NCBI GenBank assembly: GCA_016795375.1
Contig: JAEUHJ010000151.1
Coordinates: 23,806-87,805, forward strand
DNA: 64,000 nucleotides
Source: Verrucomicrobiaceae bacterium
GTDB taxonomy: Bacteria; Verrucomicrobiota; Verrucomicrobiia; Verrucomicrobiales; Verrucomicrobiaceae
Direction: 5' to 3'
Shown: piece by piece, positions 1-11,063 of the stretch
Layout: each line of letters begins with the position of its first letter
Position numbering within the stretch: position 1 is the stretch's first letter
Position numbers and translations under genes: made by a program
Notes under the pieces: model-generated
Told to the model about the DNA's origin: nothing
The model's database searches: none
Seen by the model: the letters and a program-made list of their open reading frames with translations, nothing else

Positions 1-1
1 C

Positions 2-901
2 GAGCTCGCCCTCACGCAGACCGCCATGGTCACGACGGCATTGCAAGCCGCGCATCCGCAGTTGCGCGTCGAACGCCAGATCATCCAAACAAGCGGCGAC
101 AAGCGCCAGGACCTCCGCTTCTCCGAATTCAGCGGCGTGGCGCAGGTGGACAAAGGCATTTTCATCAAGGAGCTCGAAATCGCCCTCGAAAACAAACAGA
201 TCGACGCCGCGGTGCATAGCCTGAAGGACGTGCCGAGCGATCTCGCCTCCGGATTCACCATCGCCGCCGTGCTGCCACGTGCCGCGATCGAGGACGTGCT
301 CATCACGCGTGATCCGCACACGCTTGACAGCCTGCCGCAGGGCGCGCGAGTCGGCACCAGCAGCGTGCGCCGCGCCGCGCAGCTCAAGTTCCTGCGCCCT
401 GATCTCGAGATCGTCGAGATTCGCGGCAACGTGCCCACGCGGGTGAAAAAAGTGCTCGGTGAAAACGCACTCGATGCCGTCCTGCTCGCCGCCGCCGGTT
501 TGCTGCGCCTCGGCTTGATGCAGGGAGCTCAAATCAACATCGAAGGCACGACGTTGAGCGCGCTGACGCTCGATCCGGTGAAGTTTCTGCCTGCTGCCGG
601 GCAGGGAGCCATCGCCATCGAATGTCGTGCGGGCGATGAAGCGACGATCCAGACGATTCGTGCGCTCAACCACACCGAAACCGAGTCGCGTGTCATTGCC
701 GAACGCGAATTCTTGAAGATTCTCGGCGCTGGCTGCCAGACACCGGTTGGCGCGAACACATGGATCAAAGACGGCCAGCTCCACATGGCCGTGCGTGTCT
801 TCAACGAAGCCGATCTTTCCGCCCCGCCCGTCGAACGTGAAGCCAGCCGCCCCGTGGCGGAGGCGAAGCAACTTGCGGCCGATCTCGCGGCGATGCTGTG
901 A
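2..901 (+). CDS. hemC: Porphobilinogen deaminase (hydroxymethylbilane synthase), 5' end cut by window edge
   Basis: HemC polymerises four porphobilinogen units into hydroxymethylbilane in cytoplasmic tetrapyrrole synthesis. The reading frame is open from base 2 and begins ELALTQTAMVTTAL, which matches the 'RGSxLALxQ' start region of the family, so only about ten N-terminal residues are missing and the ATG at 26 is internal. Family hallmarks are visible: HSLKDVPS, the GTSSVRRAAQL substrate-binding stretch, EIRGNVPTR, AAGQGAIAIE, and the GAGCQTPVGA loop whose Cys carries the dipyrromethane cofactor. It ends 21 bases before the convergent opgH stop. The true start lies outside the window. Identification is secure. 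Confidence 0.96.
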   Translation, partial: ELALTQTAMVTTALQAAHPQLRVERQIIQTSGDKRQDLRFSEFSGVAQVDKGIFIKELEIALENKQIDAAVHSLKDVPSDLASGFTIAAVLPRAAIEDVLITRDPHTLDSLPQGARVGTSSVRRAAQLKFLRPDLEIVEIRGNVPTRVKKVLGENALDAVLLAAAGLLRLGLMQGAQINIEGTTLSALTLDPVKFLPAAGQGAIAIECRAGDEATIQTIRALNHTETESRVIAEREFLKILGAGCQTPVGANTWIKDGQLHMAVRVFNEADLSAPPVEREASRPVAEAKQLAADLAAML

Positions 902-922
902 CCGGGCGGAGTCCACACCTCA

Positions 923-3085
923 TCACCCAGTGACCTTCTGCTTCGCAAGCGTGTGGGCGAAGGGGCTGGTGGGGGCGAGCTTGTATTGGCGGATCGCGGT
1001 GGACCAGAAGGGGGCGAGCTCGTCATCGGCGGCGCTCCAGAGGCGGTAGTGCAAGTTGGTGACGGTGTCGGTGTCGTGCATCATGGCCTTCAACTCCTGC
1101 GCGTTGAGCGTCTGCGGCCCCTGCGTGATGAGGCGGTGGCCGATCTCGTCGAGGTAACTGCGGGAGACGTCAATGGTGCGGCGGCGGCGCAGCAGGCTGA
1201 CATGCAGGCCGTTCACATACGGGTCGAGGAAGACCTGCATGAGGCCGTAATGACGCTCCAGCTCAGGCGGGAGCTGGAGGCGGTCTTTGATTTCCTCCAG
1301 ATTTTGCTGCATCGTCTTGAGCACGGTGGGCGGCTCGTGTTCCTCAGGTGTGAGGAAGATACCGAGGCGTCTGCCGCTGCTCCCTCCGGAAACGATCGCT
1401 GCGACGAGGATGGAGACGAGGAGCGAGAACAAGATGGGGCTGATCCAGATGAGGAAGGCGAACGAGCCGAGCTTCACGCCGATGGCCGCGCCGATGGCCG
1501 CCCAAACGAGGCCCAATATCGTGACGCTGGCGAAGGTGAGGATGATCTCGCTCCAGTTGACGCCGCCGTCGATTTTGCGGCGCTGCGTGACCCAGCTCAC
1601 GCTTTTGCCGATGAGCGTGTAGATGACGAAGCGCGCGTGGAAGACCATCAGCACGGGGGCCATGAGCGTGAAGATGACGGTGTCGAGCAGACTGCTGATG
1701 AAGGTGAGGAAACGCAGCCGCAGCGGCTTGAACATGCGGCCGGTGATGACCTCGTCGAGCAGGATGACCGTCTTCGGCAGGAAGATGAGCATCACGGTGA
1801 CACCGAGGAGGATTTTTTCCGCCAGCAGGGCCTGCGTCGTGGTGTGTGCGGTCGATGTCGCGGCGAGATACGTCACGAGCGCGAGGAAGAAGAACCACAG
1901 CAGCGAGCTGACGTAGCTGAGGATGCCGTGGAGGAAGTTCACGCGGCTCATCGGATGCCAGCCTTTGGCGAACACGAGCCAGAGGTGCTGGATGTTGCCC
2001 TGGCACCAGCGGCGGTCGCGTTTAAGCATGTCCACGAGCGTAGGCGGGCCTTCCTCGTAGCTTCCGCGCGTCGTTGGCAGCAGGCGCACGGCGTAGCCGG
2101 CTTTGCGCATGAGCGCGGCCTCGACAAAGTCATGGCTGAGGATGTGTCCGCCGAATGGGGCGTTCTTCGGCAGCGGCGGCAGCGCGCAATGCTCGATGAA
2201 GGGCGCGAGGCGCAGGATGGCGTTGTGGCCCCAGAAATTCGCCTCGCCACACTGCCAGTAGTCGAGTCCGGCCATGAACGGCGGGCCGTAAAGCGCCTGC
2301 GCGAACTGCATCACGCGGCCCAGCAGCGTGTCGGCGGCAATCTGCTTCGGAAACGTCTGCAGGATGCCGATGCCGGGATTTTTCTCCATGATGCGCACCA
2401 TGCTGGTGAAGAGCGCGCCGGACATGAGGCTGTCCGCGTCGAGCACGACCATGTAGCGGTAGCGTTTCCCCCAGCGTCGGCAAAAGTCGCTGACGTTGCC
2501 GCTCTTGCGGTTGATGGGCTTGCGGCGTTTGCGGTAGAAGATGCGGCCGAATGCCTTGAGCTGGCGGCACAATTCCAGCCATGCGGTCTCCTCCTCGATC
2601 CACTGGCTCGTCTTGTCCGAGTCGCTGAGGATGAAAAAGTCGAAGTTCTTCGACTGGCCCGTGGCTTCGAGAGAAAGGTAGATCGAACGCAGCCCTTCAT
2701 AAACACGCGTCACGTCCTCATTGAAGACCGGCATGCAGATGGCGGTGCTGGCGGTGATCGGCTGCTCGTAGTCGTCAGCGCTCAACGTGCGCCAGAGGTC
2801 GAGAGAGTCGGGTTTCGGACGGTTCATGAGCCAGACGCCGAAGAGCGCGGTCCAGAATCCGACATTGAGCTGGTAATAGAGCGGGATGAAAACGAGCAGC
2901 AGCGCCCACTCCGAGATGCGCATGCCATTTTCCGAGAGGAAGATGAAGGACAGCCACGCTCCGACGATGGTGCCCAGGCCGACGAGGGAGAAGAAGGTCG
3001 CGCGACGCATGCGCGAGATGCGCTTCGGCGGCATGCCGGCGTTCATCGCGATGTTCGCGGTCTGGCTGCCGACGGGTGCGCTCAT
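923..3085 (-). CDS. opgH: Glucans biosynthesis glucosyltransferase OpgH/MdoH-like
   Basis: A 720-residue inner-membrane GT2-family glucosyltransferase. In Proteobacteria OpgH makes and exports the beta-glucan backbone of osmoregulated periplasmic glucans from UDP-glucose. Two membrane segments lie near residues 30-85. The catalytic domain follows, with the DSD motif (ILSDSDKT), the DAD motif (VVLDADSLMSG), GHNAILR and the QxxRW-type box (RDRRWCQGN), and then several more membrane segments and a soluble tail. Its ATG overlaps the stop of the upstream 195-residue gene in an ATGA, so the two are translationally coupled. No opgG is present, so the product may differ from classical OPG; this is inferred from the missing partner. 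Confidence 0.9.
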   Translation of the reverse strand: MSAPVGSQTANIAMNAGMPPKRISRMRRATFFSLVGLGTIVGAWLSFIFLSENGMRISEWALLLVFIPLYYQLNVGFWTALFGVWLMNRPKPDSLDLWRTLSADDYEQPITASTAICMPVFNEDVTRVYEGLRSIYLSLEATGQSKNFDFFILSDSDKTSQWIEEETAWLELCRQLKAFGRIFYRKRRKPINRKSGNVSDFCRRWGKRYRYMVVLDADSLMSGALFTSMVRIMEKNPGIGILQTFPKQIAADTLLGRVMQFAQALYGPPFMAGLDYWQCGEANFWGHNAILRLAPFIEHCALPPLPKNAPFGGHILSHDFVEAALMRKAGYAVRLLPTTRGSYEEGPPTLVDMLKRDRRWCQGNIQHLWLVFAKGWHPMSRVNFLHGILSYVSSLLWFFFLALVTYLAATSTAHTTTQALLAEKILLGVTVMLIFLPKTVILLDEVITGRMFKPLRLRFLTFISSLLDTVIFTLMAPVLMVFHARFVIYTLIGKSVSWVTQRRKIDGGVNWSEIILTFASVTILGLVWAAIGAAIGVKLGSFAFLIWISPILFSLLVSILVAAIVSGGSSGRRLGIFLTPEEHEPPTVLKTMQQNLEEIKDRLQLPPELERHYGLMQVFLDPYVNGLHVSLLRRRRTIDVSRSYLDEIGHRLITQGPQTLNAQELKAMMHDTDTVTNLHYRLWSAADDELAPFWSTAIRQYKLAPTSPFAHTLAKQKVTG

Positions 3086-3669
3086 CCGAAGCGGGAGAAA
3101 AGGGAATAGAGGTAGCCCAGCACGCCGAAGACGATGATGAAGAGCACCGAGTAGCGCAGGATGGGATGGCGGCCGAGCTTGCCGAAGGTGTCCTCCGCCA
3201 CATCGGGGATGAGGCCGAGGTCGATGTCACGCGGCGTCATCTTGCTCACGCTCATGCCGGGGCCGGAGGTGCGGATGGCGGAGCGCATGGCCTCGCCCAT
3301 GTCATCGGGCATGTTTTCCTCGTCGAGGAAGAACTGCGGCCAGCGTGATGGCCCGCCGGCGAGGTGGAAACCCAGGCGGCCCGTGGCCTCGAGCTGCGCC
3401 TCGTTCAGATGCAGGTCGCTGTAAATCGCGCCGAGCCATTCACGCAGCATGAGCCGCGCCTGCTCGATGGCGTGCGCGGTGGGCCTGCGTGAGGGGTCTT
3501 TCGCATGCGCCTCGGCGGCCTTGCGCAGCGTTTCGAGGATGAGCTGCGTGCGGCGGATGCGGTTGTGGAGCTGGTAGGAACGGAAATAATCCGCGAGACG
3601 GGCATACGCCTCGTTCCACTCTTCCTCGGTGCCCGTGGCGGGCGCGAACTGGATGTTGACTGCTTCCAT
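3082..3669 (-). CDS. Conserved hypothetical, C-terminally membrane-anchored, coupled to opgH
   Basis: A 195-residue protein of no family I can name. The first roughly 165 residues are soluble and charged, rich in Glu and Arg and probably helical, with a hydrophobic segment at about 173-190 (SVLFIIVFGVLGYLYSLF) and a very short tail. This is the topology of a cytoplasm-facing, tail-anchored protein. The stop overlaps the opgH start by ATGA, so a stoichiometric partnership with the glucosyltransferase (regulator or assembly factor) is a reasonable inference but unproven. No nucleotide-binding or PilZ-type RxxxR motif was recognised. Confidence 0.75.
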   Translation of the reverse strand: MEAVNIQFAPATGTEEEWNEAYARLADYFRSYQLHNRIRRTQLILETLRKAAEAHAKDPSRRPTAHAIEQARLMLREWLGAIYSDLHLNEAQLEATGRLGFHLAGGPSRWPQFFLDEENMPDDMGEAMRSAIRTSGPGMSVSKMTPRDIDLGLIPDVAEDTFGKLGRHPILRYSVLFIIVFGVLGYLYSLFSRFG

Positions 3670-3779
3670 GACGGCTCTAACCGGAGCCGGGACGAGAATG
3701 CGCAGGATTGATGCGGTGCAAAGCGAATCCTCGCAGATGCTTTTCCCGCCGACGGACTATGCGAAGCACCCCCCCGACC

Positions 3780-5123
3780 TCACACGAGCACTTCGTTGAT
3801 CAGCCTGCCACCGTTCACGATGTCCACAGGGCGGACGTTTTCGACGACGATGCGCTTGCTGGCGTTGATGCCGAGCAGGCGGTACATCGTGCGGGCGAGA
3901 TCCTCGGGACCGACGGGATTTTCATCCGGCTCGCCGCCGAGGGCGTCGGACGTGCCATAGACAAAGCCTCTCTTCACGCCGCCGCCGGCCATCGCCACGG
4001 AGAAGACACGCGGGTAGTGGTCGCGGCCGTTGGTGCTGTTGATCCTCGGCGTGCGGCCGAATTCGCTGCTCACGAGCACGAGCGTGGTGTCGAGCATCCC
4101 GCGTTCGTCGAGGTCACGGATCAGGCGCGCGAATGCGGTGTCGAACTGCGACGCCTGGCCCTCAAAGCCGCTCTTGATGTTCGAGTGGTGATCCCAACTG
4201 CCGTAGTTCACTGAAACCATGCGCACGCCGGCCTCGACAAGGCGGCGGGCGAGCAGGAAGCGCTGCCCTGCGGCGTTGCGGCCGTATTCATCGCGCAGCT
4301 TGGCCGGTTCGGCCGCGAGATTGAAGGCTTCGCGGGCTTGTTGGGAACTGATGAGGTTGTAGGCGGCCGTGTAAAACTTGTCCATCGCGGCGAGGCCGTC
4401 GGATTTCTCCGTCGTGCGGAAATGCTCGTCCACGGAGGAGAGCAGGCTGCGGCGGCGGTCAAAGCGTTTCTGGTCGATGTCCTTTGGCGAAGCCAGGTCG
4501 CGCACGGTGAAGTTGCCGTCCGCAGGGTCGCTGCCCAGCGCAAAGGGGCCGAAAGCGCTGCTCATGTAACCGCTGCCCTGCTCGGGCGCGAAGACACCCG
4601 GCACCACGACATAGGGCGGCAGATTGTTCCGTGAACCCTGCTCATGCGCGATGATGGAGCCGAAGCTGGGGAACTTGAGCGCCGGGCTGGGGCGGTAGCC
4701 GGTGAGCATGTTGTGCGTGCCGCGCTCGTGCGCCGCCTCACCGTGCGTCATGGAGCGGATGATGGTGATCTTGTCGAGGATCTTCGCGATGTTCGCAAAC
4801 TTCTCGCCGACGTACTCGCCCGTCACACCTTTGACCGGGCTGAAGGGGCCGCGATAGTCGGGCGAGGCAAAGGGCTTCGGATCCCACGACTCATGCTGCG
4901 CCATCCCGCCGGGCAGGTAGATGTGGATGATCGAGGTGGCGACGGGCTTGTAGCTTTCCACCGCAGGCATGACCAGCGTCTGCTCCGCCGCCTGCAGCTT
5001 CATCAATTCCGGCAGGCTGATGCCCAGGCCCGCCAGCGCCCCCACATGCAGGAAATCGCGACGGCTCTGCGAGGTCGCGAACGGGTTGCGGTGGTTGCCG
5101 GAGCACAGGGGATGCATTTTCAT
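3780..5123 (-). CDS. DUF1501 domain protein (secreted, sulfatase-superfamily fold)
   Basis: About 447 residues. DUF1501 proteins are exported proteins of the alkaline phosphatase/sulfatase superfamily, abundant in Planctomycetes and Verrucomicrobia and usually encoded beside DUF1549/DUF1553 proteins; their substrate is unknown. The start is placed at ATG 5123 (MKMHPLCSG) because family members begin close to an HxLC motif; ATG 5147 lies eight codons upstream. A twin-arginine signal is visible (SQSRRDFLHVGALAGLG). Other family features are HIYLPGGMAQHESWDPK, THGEAAHERGTHNM, SSEFGRTPRIN and GRDHYPRVFSVAMAGGGVKRGFVYG. It stands alone between gene blocks. A second member is at 31972-33351. Confidence 0.9.
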   Translation of the reverse strand: MKMHPLCSGNHRNPFATSQSRRDFLHVGALAGLGISLPELMKLQAAEQTLVMPAVESYKPVATSIIHIYLPGGMAQHESWDPKPFASPDYRGPFSPVKGVTGEYVGEKFANIAKILDKITIIRSMTHGEAAHERGTHNMLTGYRPSPALKFPSFGSIIAHEQGSRNNLPPYVVVPGVFAPEQGSGYMSSAFGPFALGSDPADGNFTVRDLASPKDIDQKRFDRRRSLLSSVDEHFRTTEKSDGLAAMDKFYTAAYNLISSQQAREAFNLAAEPAKLRDEYGRNAAGQRFLLARRLVEAGVRMVSVNYGSWDHHSNIKSGFEGQASQFDTAFARLIRDLDERGMLDTTLVLVSSEFGRTPRINSTNGRDHYPRVFSVAMAGGGVKRGFVYGTSDALGGEPDENPVGPEDLARTMYRLLGINASKRIVVENVRPVDIVNGGRLINEVLV

Positions 5124-5295
5124 GATCGTGTCAGTGGGTCTGGACACGAACTACCCAGGGACGGCGCGCCTTGTTGCGCCCGCAGCCTGCTCTCGCAATT
5201 TTTGAGCGTTGATGCGCAAGATATGAGCAATGAGAGAAGAACATCGATCCCCTGGTGTTCAACTCGAGCCAGCGCCACAAGCTCGGTGGTTCATG

Positions 5296-7857
5296 TCACA
5301 CTTTTCCGGCAGCCATGCGGATGACCGCAGTCTGGTGAAAGGGGTCGGCGTGAAGGATGAGGCCGCCTGTGGCGATCCAGCGCACGACGTGATGAAAGGC
5401 AGCCGCCTCGGGTGCGAAGGACGGCGTGAGGCTGGGCGCATTCAACAACCACGATTCATCGATGCCATTGCCGGGGCGGCCGGGGAAGCAAGCGAGGTAG
5501 AGCAGGTCGTGCTCGACGAGGTCGTTGAAGAAATGGGTGCCCAGCGAAACGTCCGGGATGAGCGCTCCGTGCATGGCGACGACTTCGCAGACGGCGCTGG
5601 CCATGGCGATGCGGCCAGCGCGCACCGGGATGCCCAGCGAGGCGCTGCTCGTACCCCAGCGGCCGGGGCCGATGAGAATGAGGTGCCGGGCGGGGTCGTG
5701 TTTCTGGACGAGTTTTTCGATGAGCTTGGCGACGCGGTGGCGTTCGGGATCGGAGAGCGCCGCATAGGCCGCTGTGGGCACATGGAGGATGTCGTGCAGC
5801 GGCACCTCGCGGCCCAGGCCGATGACCGCGCCGCGAGTTTCGAGAATGCGGCGGCCCGGCACGGTGGCGGGATCCACGCCGCCATCAGCCGCCGCCTTGC
5901 CGATCTGGAAGGTGCGACATTGCAGCAGGTGGATGCGGTGGCTGCCGTCCGGCAGGTAGTTGATGGCGAACTCGGTATCGACTGGATGCTGATAGGCGAG
6001 CGCCAGCTCGTGGAGAATGCGCCTGAGATCAGCGATGACGCCGCCATGCTGGATGAGACCGTTGAAGGTGACCCAGGGCATGGCGCCTTGAAAACGGTCG
6101 ATGAAGTGGTCGAGCGGAAAATCCCCGCAGGCCGGGGCGATTTCCTCCACTGGCAGCGAGACGAGGCCGCTGCCCTGGAGATCGATCACGTCCATGCGGC
6201 GCTGCGAGTGGTCGAGCTGTTCGTCGAGCGACGACTCGGGCCGCCGCTGCGGCGTGCTCAGGGAAACCAGCCGTGTGTAGTCGTCGTCGGAGCGGTCCAC
6301 GGCGCGGGTGCCCAGGCCGAAAACAAGGCGGACGACGCCCGCCTCCGGGTCGATCTCCGAGTGCCAGCGGTAGGGATTGTAGGACAGGCCGACACCGGCG
6401 CCCTGCGGGAAAAAATAGCGTCCGCGCCGCGCGCCGGACACGCGCATGATGAGCAGGGCCATGCGTTCCTCGCTCTCCAGCAGGCCGCGGGATTTCCGGT
6501 AACGCAGTGTTTCCTTGTCGAGAATGCTGGCATAGACGATGCGCACGGCGTCGAGCAGCGCGGTGAGACGCTCCTCACGCGAGCCGCGGTTGGAGAGAAA
6601 GACGCTCTCGTATTTGCCGGAAAAAGCGTTGCCGCGCGCGTCTTCGAGAATGGAGCTGGAGCGCACGATGCAGGGCTTCTCCCCGAAGTAATCGAGCATG
6701 CCCTCGAACTGCAGGAGGATGTCACGCTGGAACCTCCCCGCGAGAATGAGGCGGCGGCCTTCATCAAGGTCCTTGAGAAAGCCTTCCGGCCTCATCTGCT
6801 GGTCGCGAATCCACCAGACGCCATTCTGCACCAGAAAAGTGACGAAGACCTCCGCGCCCACGAAAAACGAATCATGCGCTTCGAGGCGGGCTGAGAGATC
6901 CGGCGCCCGGTCGCGGATGATGGAGCGCGCCACCATCATTCCCAGCGCCTTGCCGCCGATGGAGCCCACGCCGATGAGGCGCTGGCGGATGGCGTCGAAG
7001 TCCTCAATCGTCAGCCACTGCTCGGCGAGCTGGGAAATGCCGGAACGATGGACACGGAAGGCACGCCGCAACTGCACGAGCATGTCGTGCTCGTCTTCTG
7101 GATCACAGGTGCCGCCGGATTTGGCGTCCACCACGCGATCGAGCTGCCGGAACATGCGCGCCCAGTAGCCGAGACGGCGGTCGCGCAGATGGCGCGGCCA
7201 GCGTGTCTGCGAGAGGATCTGGGCGAGCGTGGAGCTCTCCTCAACGGGCAGCAGCCGCTGCCCGTCCTCGACATGGATGGTGTCCATCACCGCGAGCGAG
7301 CGGTATTGCACCTTCACCGGGCGGACGTAAAACTTCGCCTCGATGCTAAAGACCTCCAGATAGAACTGGGTTGTCTCGCGGATCGGCCCGAGCGCGTGGA
7401 TCGAGTGGCGTTCGCGCTCGATGGCGAAATAGGTGATCGTCTGCAAATCACGCAGCCGCGGGCAGGTGAGGACGAAAAAATTCCCAAGCGCCTGGTCGGA
7501 GCGCCACGCGTCACCCAGGTGGCTGATGCAGTCGAAAACATAGATCGCGCCCGGCCCGCAATCCTCGATCACCGCATGCACGGCGCGCAGAAAGCTCTCG
7601 AAACTCACCGATGGATCCACCTCGTGGATTTCGACGCCAGTGGACGCGTCGAGCAACGGCGCGTCCGGGCCGAAGCGGAAATAAATCCGCCGCCGCCCGG
7701 CACGGCGCGCGGCTTCCTCATAGGGCAGGACGAGCTTGCGGTAGTTTTCGATGCGGTCCACCGCCCAGACGATGTTGTCTCCGGGGCGGATGCCGCAGAG
7801 CACGTCGTCGAGAGCCGGCCATCCCGTGGTGGCCTCGGATGGCGGCACGTCAGACAT
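5296..7857 (-). CDS. PEP/pyruvate-binding (PPDK N-terminal) protein with KaiC-like N-terminus
   Basis: An 853-residue protein. Residues about 1-200 resemble a RecA/KaiC-type fold (TGWPALDDVLCGIRPGDN at the start, IYVFDCISHLGD further in), but the P-loop GKT/GKS is missing. Residues about 290-500 carry the ATP/pyruvate-binding domain of pyruvate phosphate dikinase and PEP synthase: GSIGGKALGMM, and VRSSSILEDARGNAFSGKYESVF. The swivelling phosphohistidine domain and PEP-binding TIM barrel of real dikinases are not present; a C-terminal region with LIGPGRWGTSSASLG replaces them. It begins three bases after the gdhA stop, so it is almost certainly co-transcribed with gdhA. I infer a nucleotide-dependent regulatory or phosphotransfer role, not PEP synthesis. 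Confidence 0.82.
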   Translation of the reverse strand: MSDVPPSEATTGWPALDDVLCGIRPGDNIVWAVDRIENYRKLVLPYEEAARRAGRRRIYFRFGPDAPLLDASTGVEIHEVDPSVSFESFLRAVHAVIEDCGPGAIYVFDCISHLGDAWRSDQALGNFFVLTCPRLRDLQTITYFAIERERHSIHALGPIRETTQFYLEVFSIEAKFYVRPVKVQYRSLAVMDTIHVEDGQRLLPVEESSTLAQILSQTRWPRHLRDRRLGYWARMFRQLDRVVDAKSGGTCDPEDEHDMLVQLRRAFRVHRSGISQLAEQWLTIEDFDAIRQRLIGVGSIGGKALGMMVARSIIRDRAPDLSARLEAHDSFFVGAEVFVTFLVQNGVWWIRDQQMRPEGFLKDLDEGRRLILAGRFQRDILLQFEGMLDYFGEKPCIVRSSSILEDARGNAFSGKYESVFLSNRGSREERLTALLDAVRIVYASILDKETLRYRKSRGLLESEERMALLIMRVSGARRGRYFFPQGAGVGLSYNPYRWHSEIDPEAGVVRLVFGLGTRAVDRSDDDYTRLVSLSTPQRRPESSLDEQLDHSQRRMDVIDLQGSGLVSLPVEEIAPACGDFPLDHFIDRFQGAMPWVTFNGLIQHGGVIADLRRILHELALAYQHPVDTEFAINYLPDGSHRIHLLQCRTFQIGKAAADGGVDPATVPGRRILETRGAVIGLGREVPLHDILHVPTAAYAALSDPERHRVAKLIEKLVQKHDPARHLILIGPGRWGTSSASLGIPVRAGRIAMASAVCEVVAMHGALIPDVSLGTHFFNDLVEHDLLYLACFPGRPGNGIDESWLLNAPSLTPSFAPEAAAFHHVVRWIATGGLILHADPFHQTAVIRMAAGKV

Positions 7858-7860
7858 GGC

Positions 7861-9339
<1,479 letters not shown>

Positions 9340-9398
9340 TCATCGACGGCCTGGGCTTGCTCAGCCAGGGAAGGGAGGAACGGATCCTGCCGGATCAA

Positions 9399-10802
9399 TC
9401 ACCGGTCCTGCCGCAGCATCACGATGTCGAGCCGGTAGTCCGTGTAGGTCTTCAAATCACCGCGAGCCCAGAGCACGACGCGCGGACCGCCGGGCCAGAC
9501 GGGCATCACGGGGCGGAGATTGTCCTGCGTGGAGTTCGCGGTGATGGCGGACCATTTCCAATGCGCGCCGCCGTCAGCCGTCGTCCCCTGGTAAATCTCC
9601 CAATGTCGTTTGCCGTCGGCGGCGCTCACCAGCGGGCGGCCGGTCTGCGGGTCGGCGTTGGTGGAGATGAACGCGACGTTCGCATCCTGCGGGTCGAGCG
9701 CGGCGAGGCCGGTGTAGTCGTCCTCGCCCGCATACAGACGCGTGCCGGCAAAGGCCATCTCATGCACCTGCCAGCGTGAACCGTCCCAGCGCGCGAAGTG
9801 ATACCGGTGGTCCTGCCCGCCATCGCCGCCGCTCCTGAGCGTGCGCATGGCGGCACCGTCACGCTGCACGGAGAAGATCATGCGCGGCCTGTCTTCGGCA
9901 TCGAGCCGCAGGTCCGTGGCCCAGGCGACGTGGTCGGCGTCGCCGCGAAACACCTCGGTGAAGCTGCGCGGCTTCGGATTTGATTTTCCGTCTGTGCCCG
10001 GTTCGCAGACGAGCGTGCCGTCGGAGCGGAAGAGCTTTCCGGCGCGGTAATAGCCGTGGTAGATGCTGTTGTCGTAGGCCCGCGGATGATCGTCGGTGGT
10101 GATGAAATGGATCGTGTCCCTGCCATCGCCCGCGTAGCGGAGATAGGGCCGGCGGCCATCCAATCCCGTGTGGCGCGGGTTGTTCTGCAAATCCTCGCGC
10201 GTCCACTCGAGCAAGCGCCAGCCGTGGCGCCAGGTTTTGCCGCCGTCGTCGGAGATGTTGCAGTTCGGATTGTAGCCGAGGCCACGGTGAAAGTTGTAAA
10301 TGCGCCCTTGCTCCGCTTCGAGGCGGAAAAGGTTCGAGTAGGTGTAGCCCGCACCGATGTCGAGCGTCTGCTCCGCGCTCCACACGCTGATGTCGGCGGG
10401 CTTCGTCGTGATGCGCCAGCGCTGAAAATGGTCGTTGCCGTGCTTGCCGTAAACCGCGAGCACGCGCCGGTCCGGCAGCACGAGCAGGCCGGCCACGTCG
10501 TGATCGTCGCGATGGAACTTGTCGTGCAGCTCGTGATGCGTGGTGCGGCCGGTCTTGAAGTCGTGCGTCGTCGCCACAAGATCGCCAGCGTCCCATCCGC
10601 CGCCGTCGTCACCGGCGATGGTGGTGAAGATGAGGCGGTTTTCGACGATGACGGCACGCTCACCCTGGAACCAGCACCAGCCGCCATTTGCCTTGAGCAC
10701 CTCGGGATCCCCGCCGGCTCTCGCCGTCGATAACCCCACCATGACAGCGAGAGCAAGACAGCAGGCCGGGATGTGGACGAGTGTTTTATTTCGATTGGTC
10801 AT
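9399..10802 (-). CDS. Secreted BNR-4 repeat protein (sialidase-like beta-propeller)
   Basis: About 467 residues from ATG 10802 (MTNRNKTLVHIPACC), which is followed by a signal peptide ending near ARAGG; an upstream ATG at 10982 would add 60 residues without signal character. The protein resembles the BNR_4 family: GWCWFQGERAVI at the N-terminus, ISDDGGKTWRHGWRLL (an Asp-box-like S-x-D-x-G-x-T-W), HFITTDDHPRA, and a C-terminal blade with a second Asp-box-like ADGGAHWKWS. BNR proteins are mostly glycosidase- or lyase-related propellers; the substrate cannot be told here. It lies 258 bases downstream of the PhoD-type phosphatase gene on the same strand. Confidence 0.82.
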   Translation of the reverse strand: MTNRNKTLVHIPACCLALAVMVGLSTARAGGDPEVLKANGGWCWFQGERAVIVENRLIFTTIAGDDGGGWDAGDLVATTHDFKTGRTTHHELHDKFHRDDHDVAGLLVLPDRRVLAVYGKHGNDHFQRWRITTKPADISVWSAEQTLDIGAGYTYSNLFRLEAEQGRIYNFHRGLGYNPNCNISDDGGKTWRHGWRLLEWTREDLQNNPRHTGLDGRRPYLRYAGDGRDTIHFITTDDHPRAYDNSIYHGYYRAGKLFRSDGTLVCEPGTDGKSNPKPRSFTEVFRGDADHVAWATDLRLDAEDRPRMIFSVQRDGAAMRTLRSGGDGGQDHRYHFARWDGSRWQVHEMAFAGTRLYAGEDDYTGLAALDPQDANVAFISTNADPQTGRPLVSAADGKRHWEIYQGTTADGGAHWKWSAITANSTQDNLRPVMPVWPGGPRVVLWARGDLKTYTDYRLDIVMLRQDR

Positions 10803-11063
10803 GGCTGGCTGCGTGTGAATGGAACGAACATCATGCGCTATGATGATGATCCAGTGAGGACAACGGAATCCGGGCTGGTTTTGCAGCGCCGAACTGAACA
10901 TCTCCTTCGCAGCGGCCAAGACCCGCGCAGTGAAGAACAAACGCAGGCGGGTTTTCACGCCATCGTGATGACAGCGGAGCAAAGAAGCCAGGGGGAGATT
11001 CTTGACGGATGAAACCGCCAGGAACCAAGCCGGCCCGGAAACCGGCGGACCCGGCTTGCCGCA

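Noticed and set aside
953..3109. A 718-codon plus-strand frame opposite opgH
   Set aside because: The product is a Glu/Asp/Arg/His-rich string without domains; opgH motifs on the other strand are complete.
5230..6894. A 554-codon plus-strand frame opposite the PEP/pyruvate-binding gene
   Set aside because: Antisense shadow of a well-supported gene; no domain or start signal.
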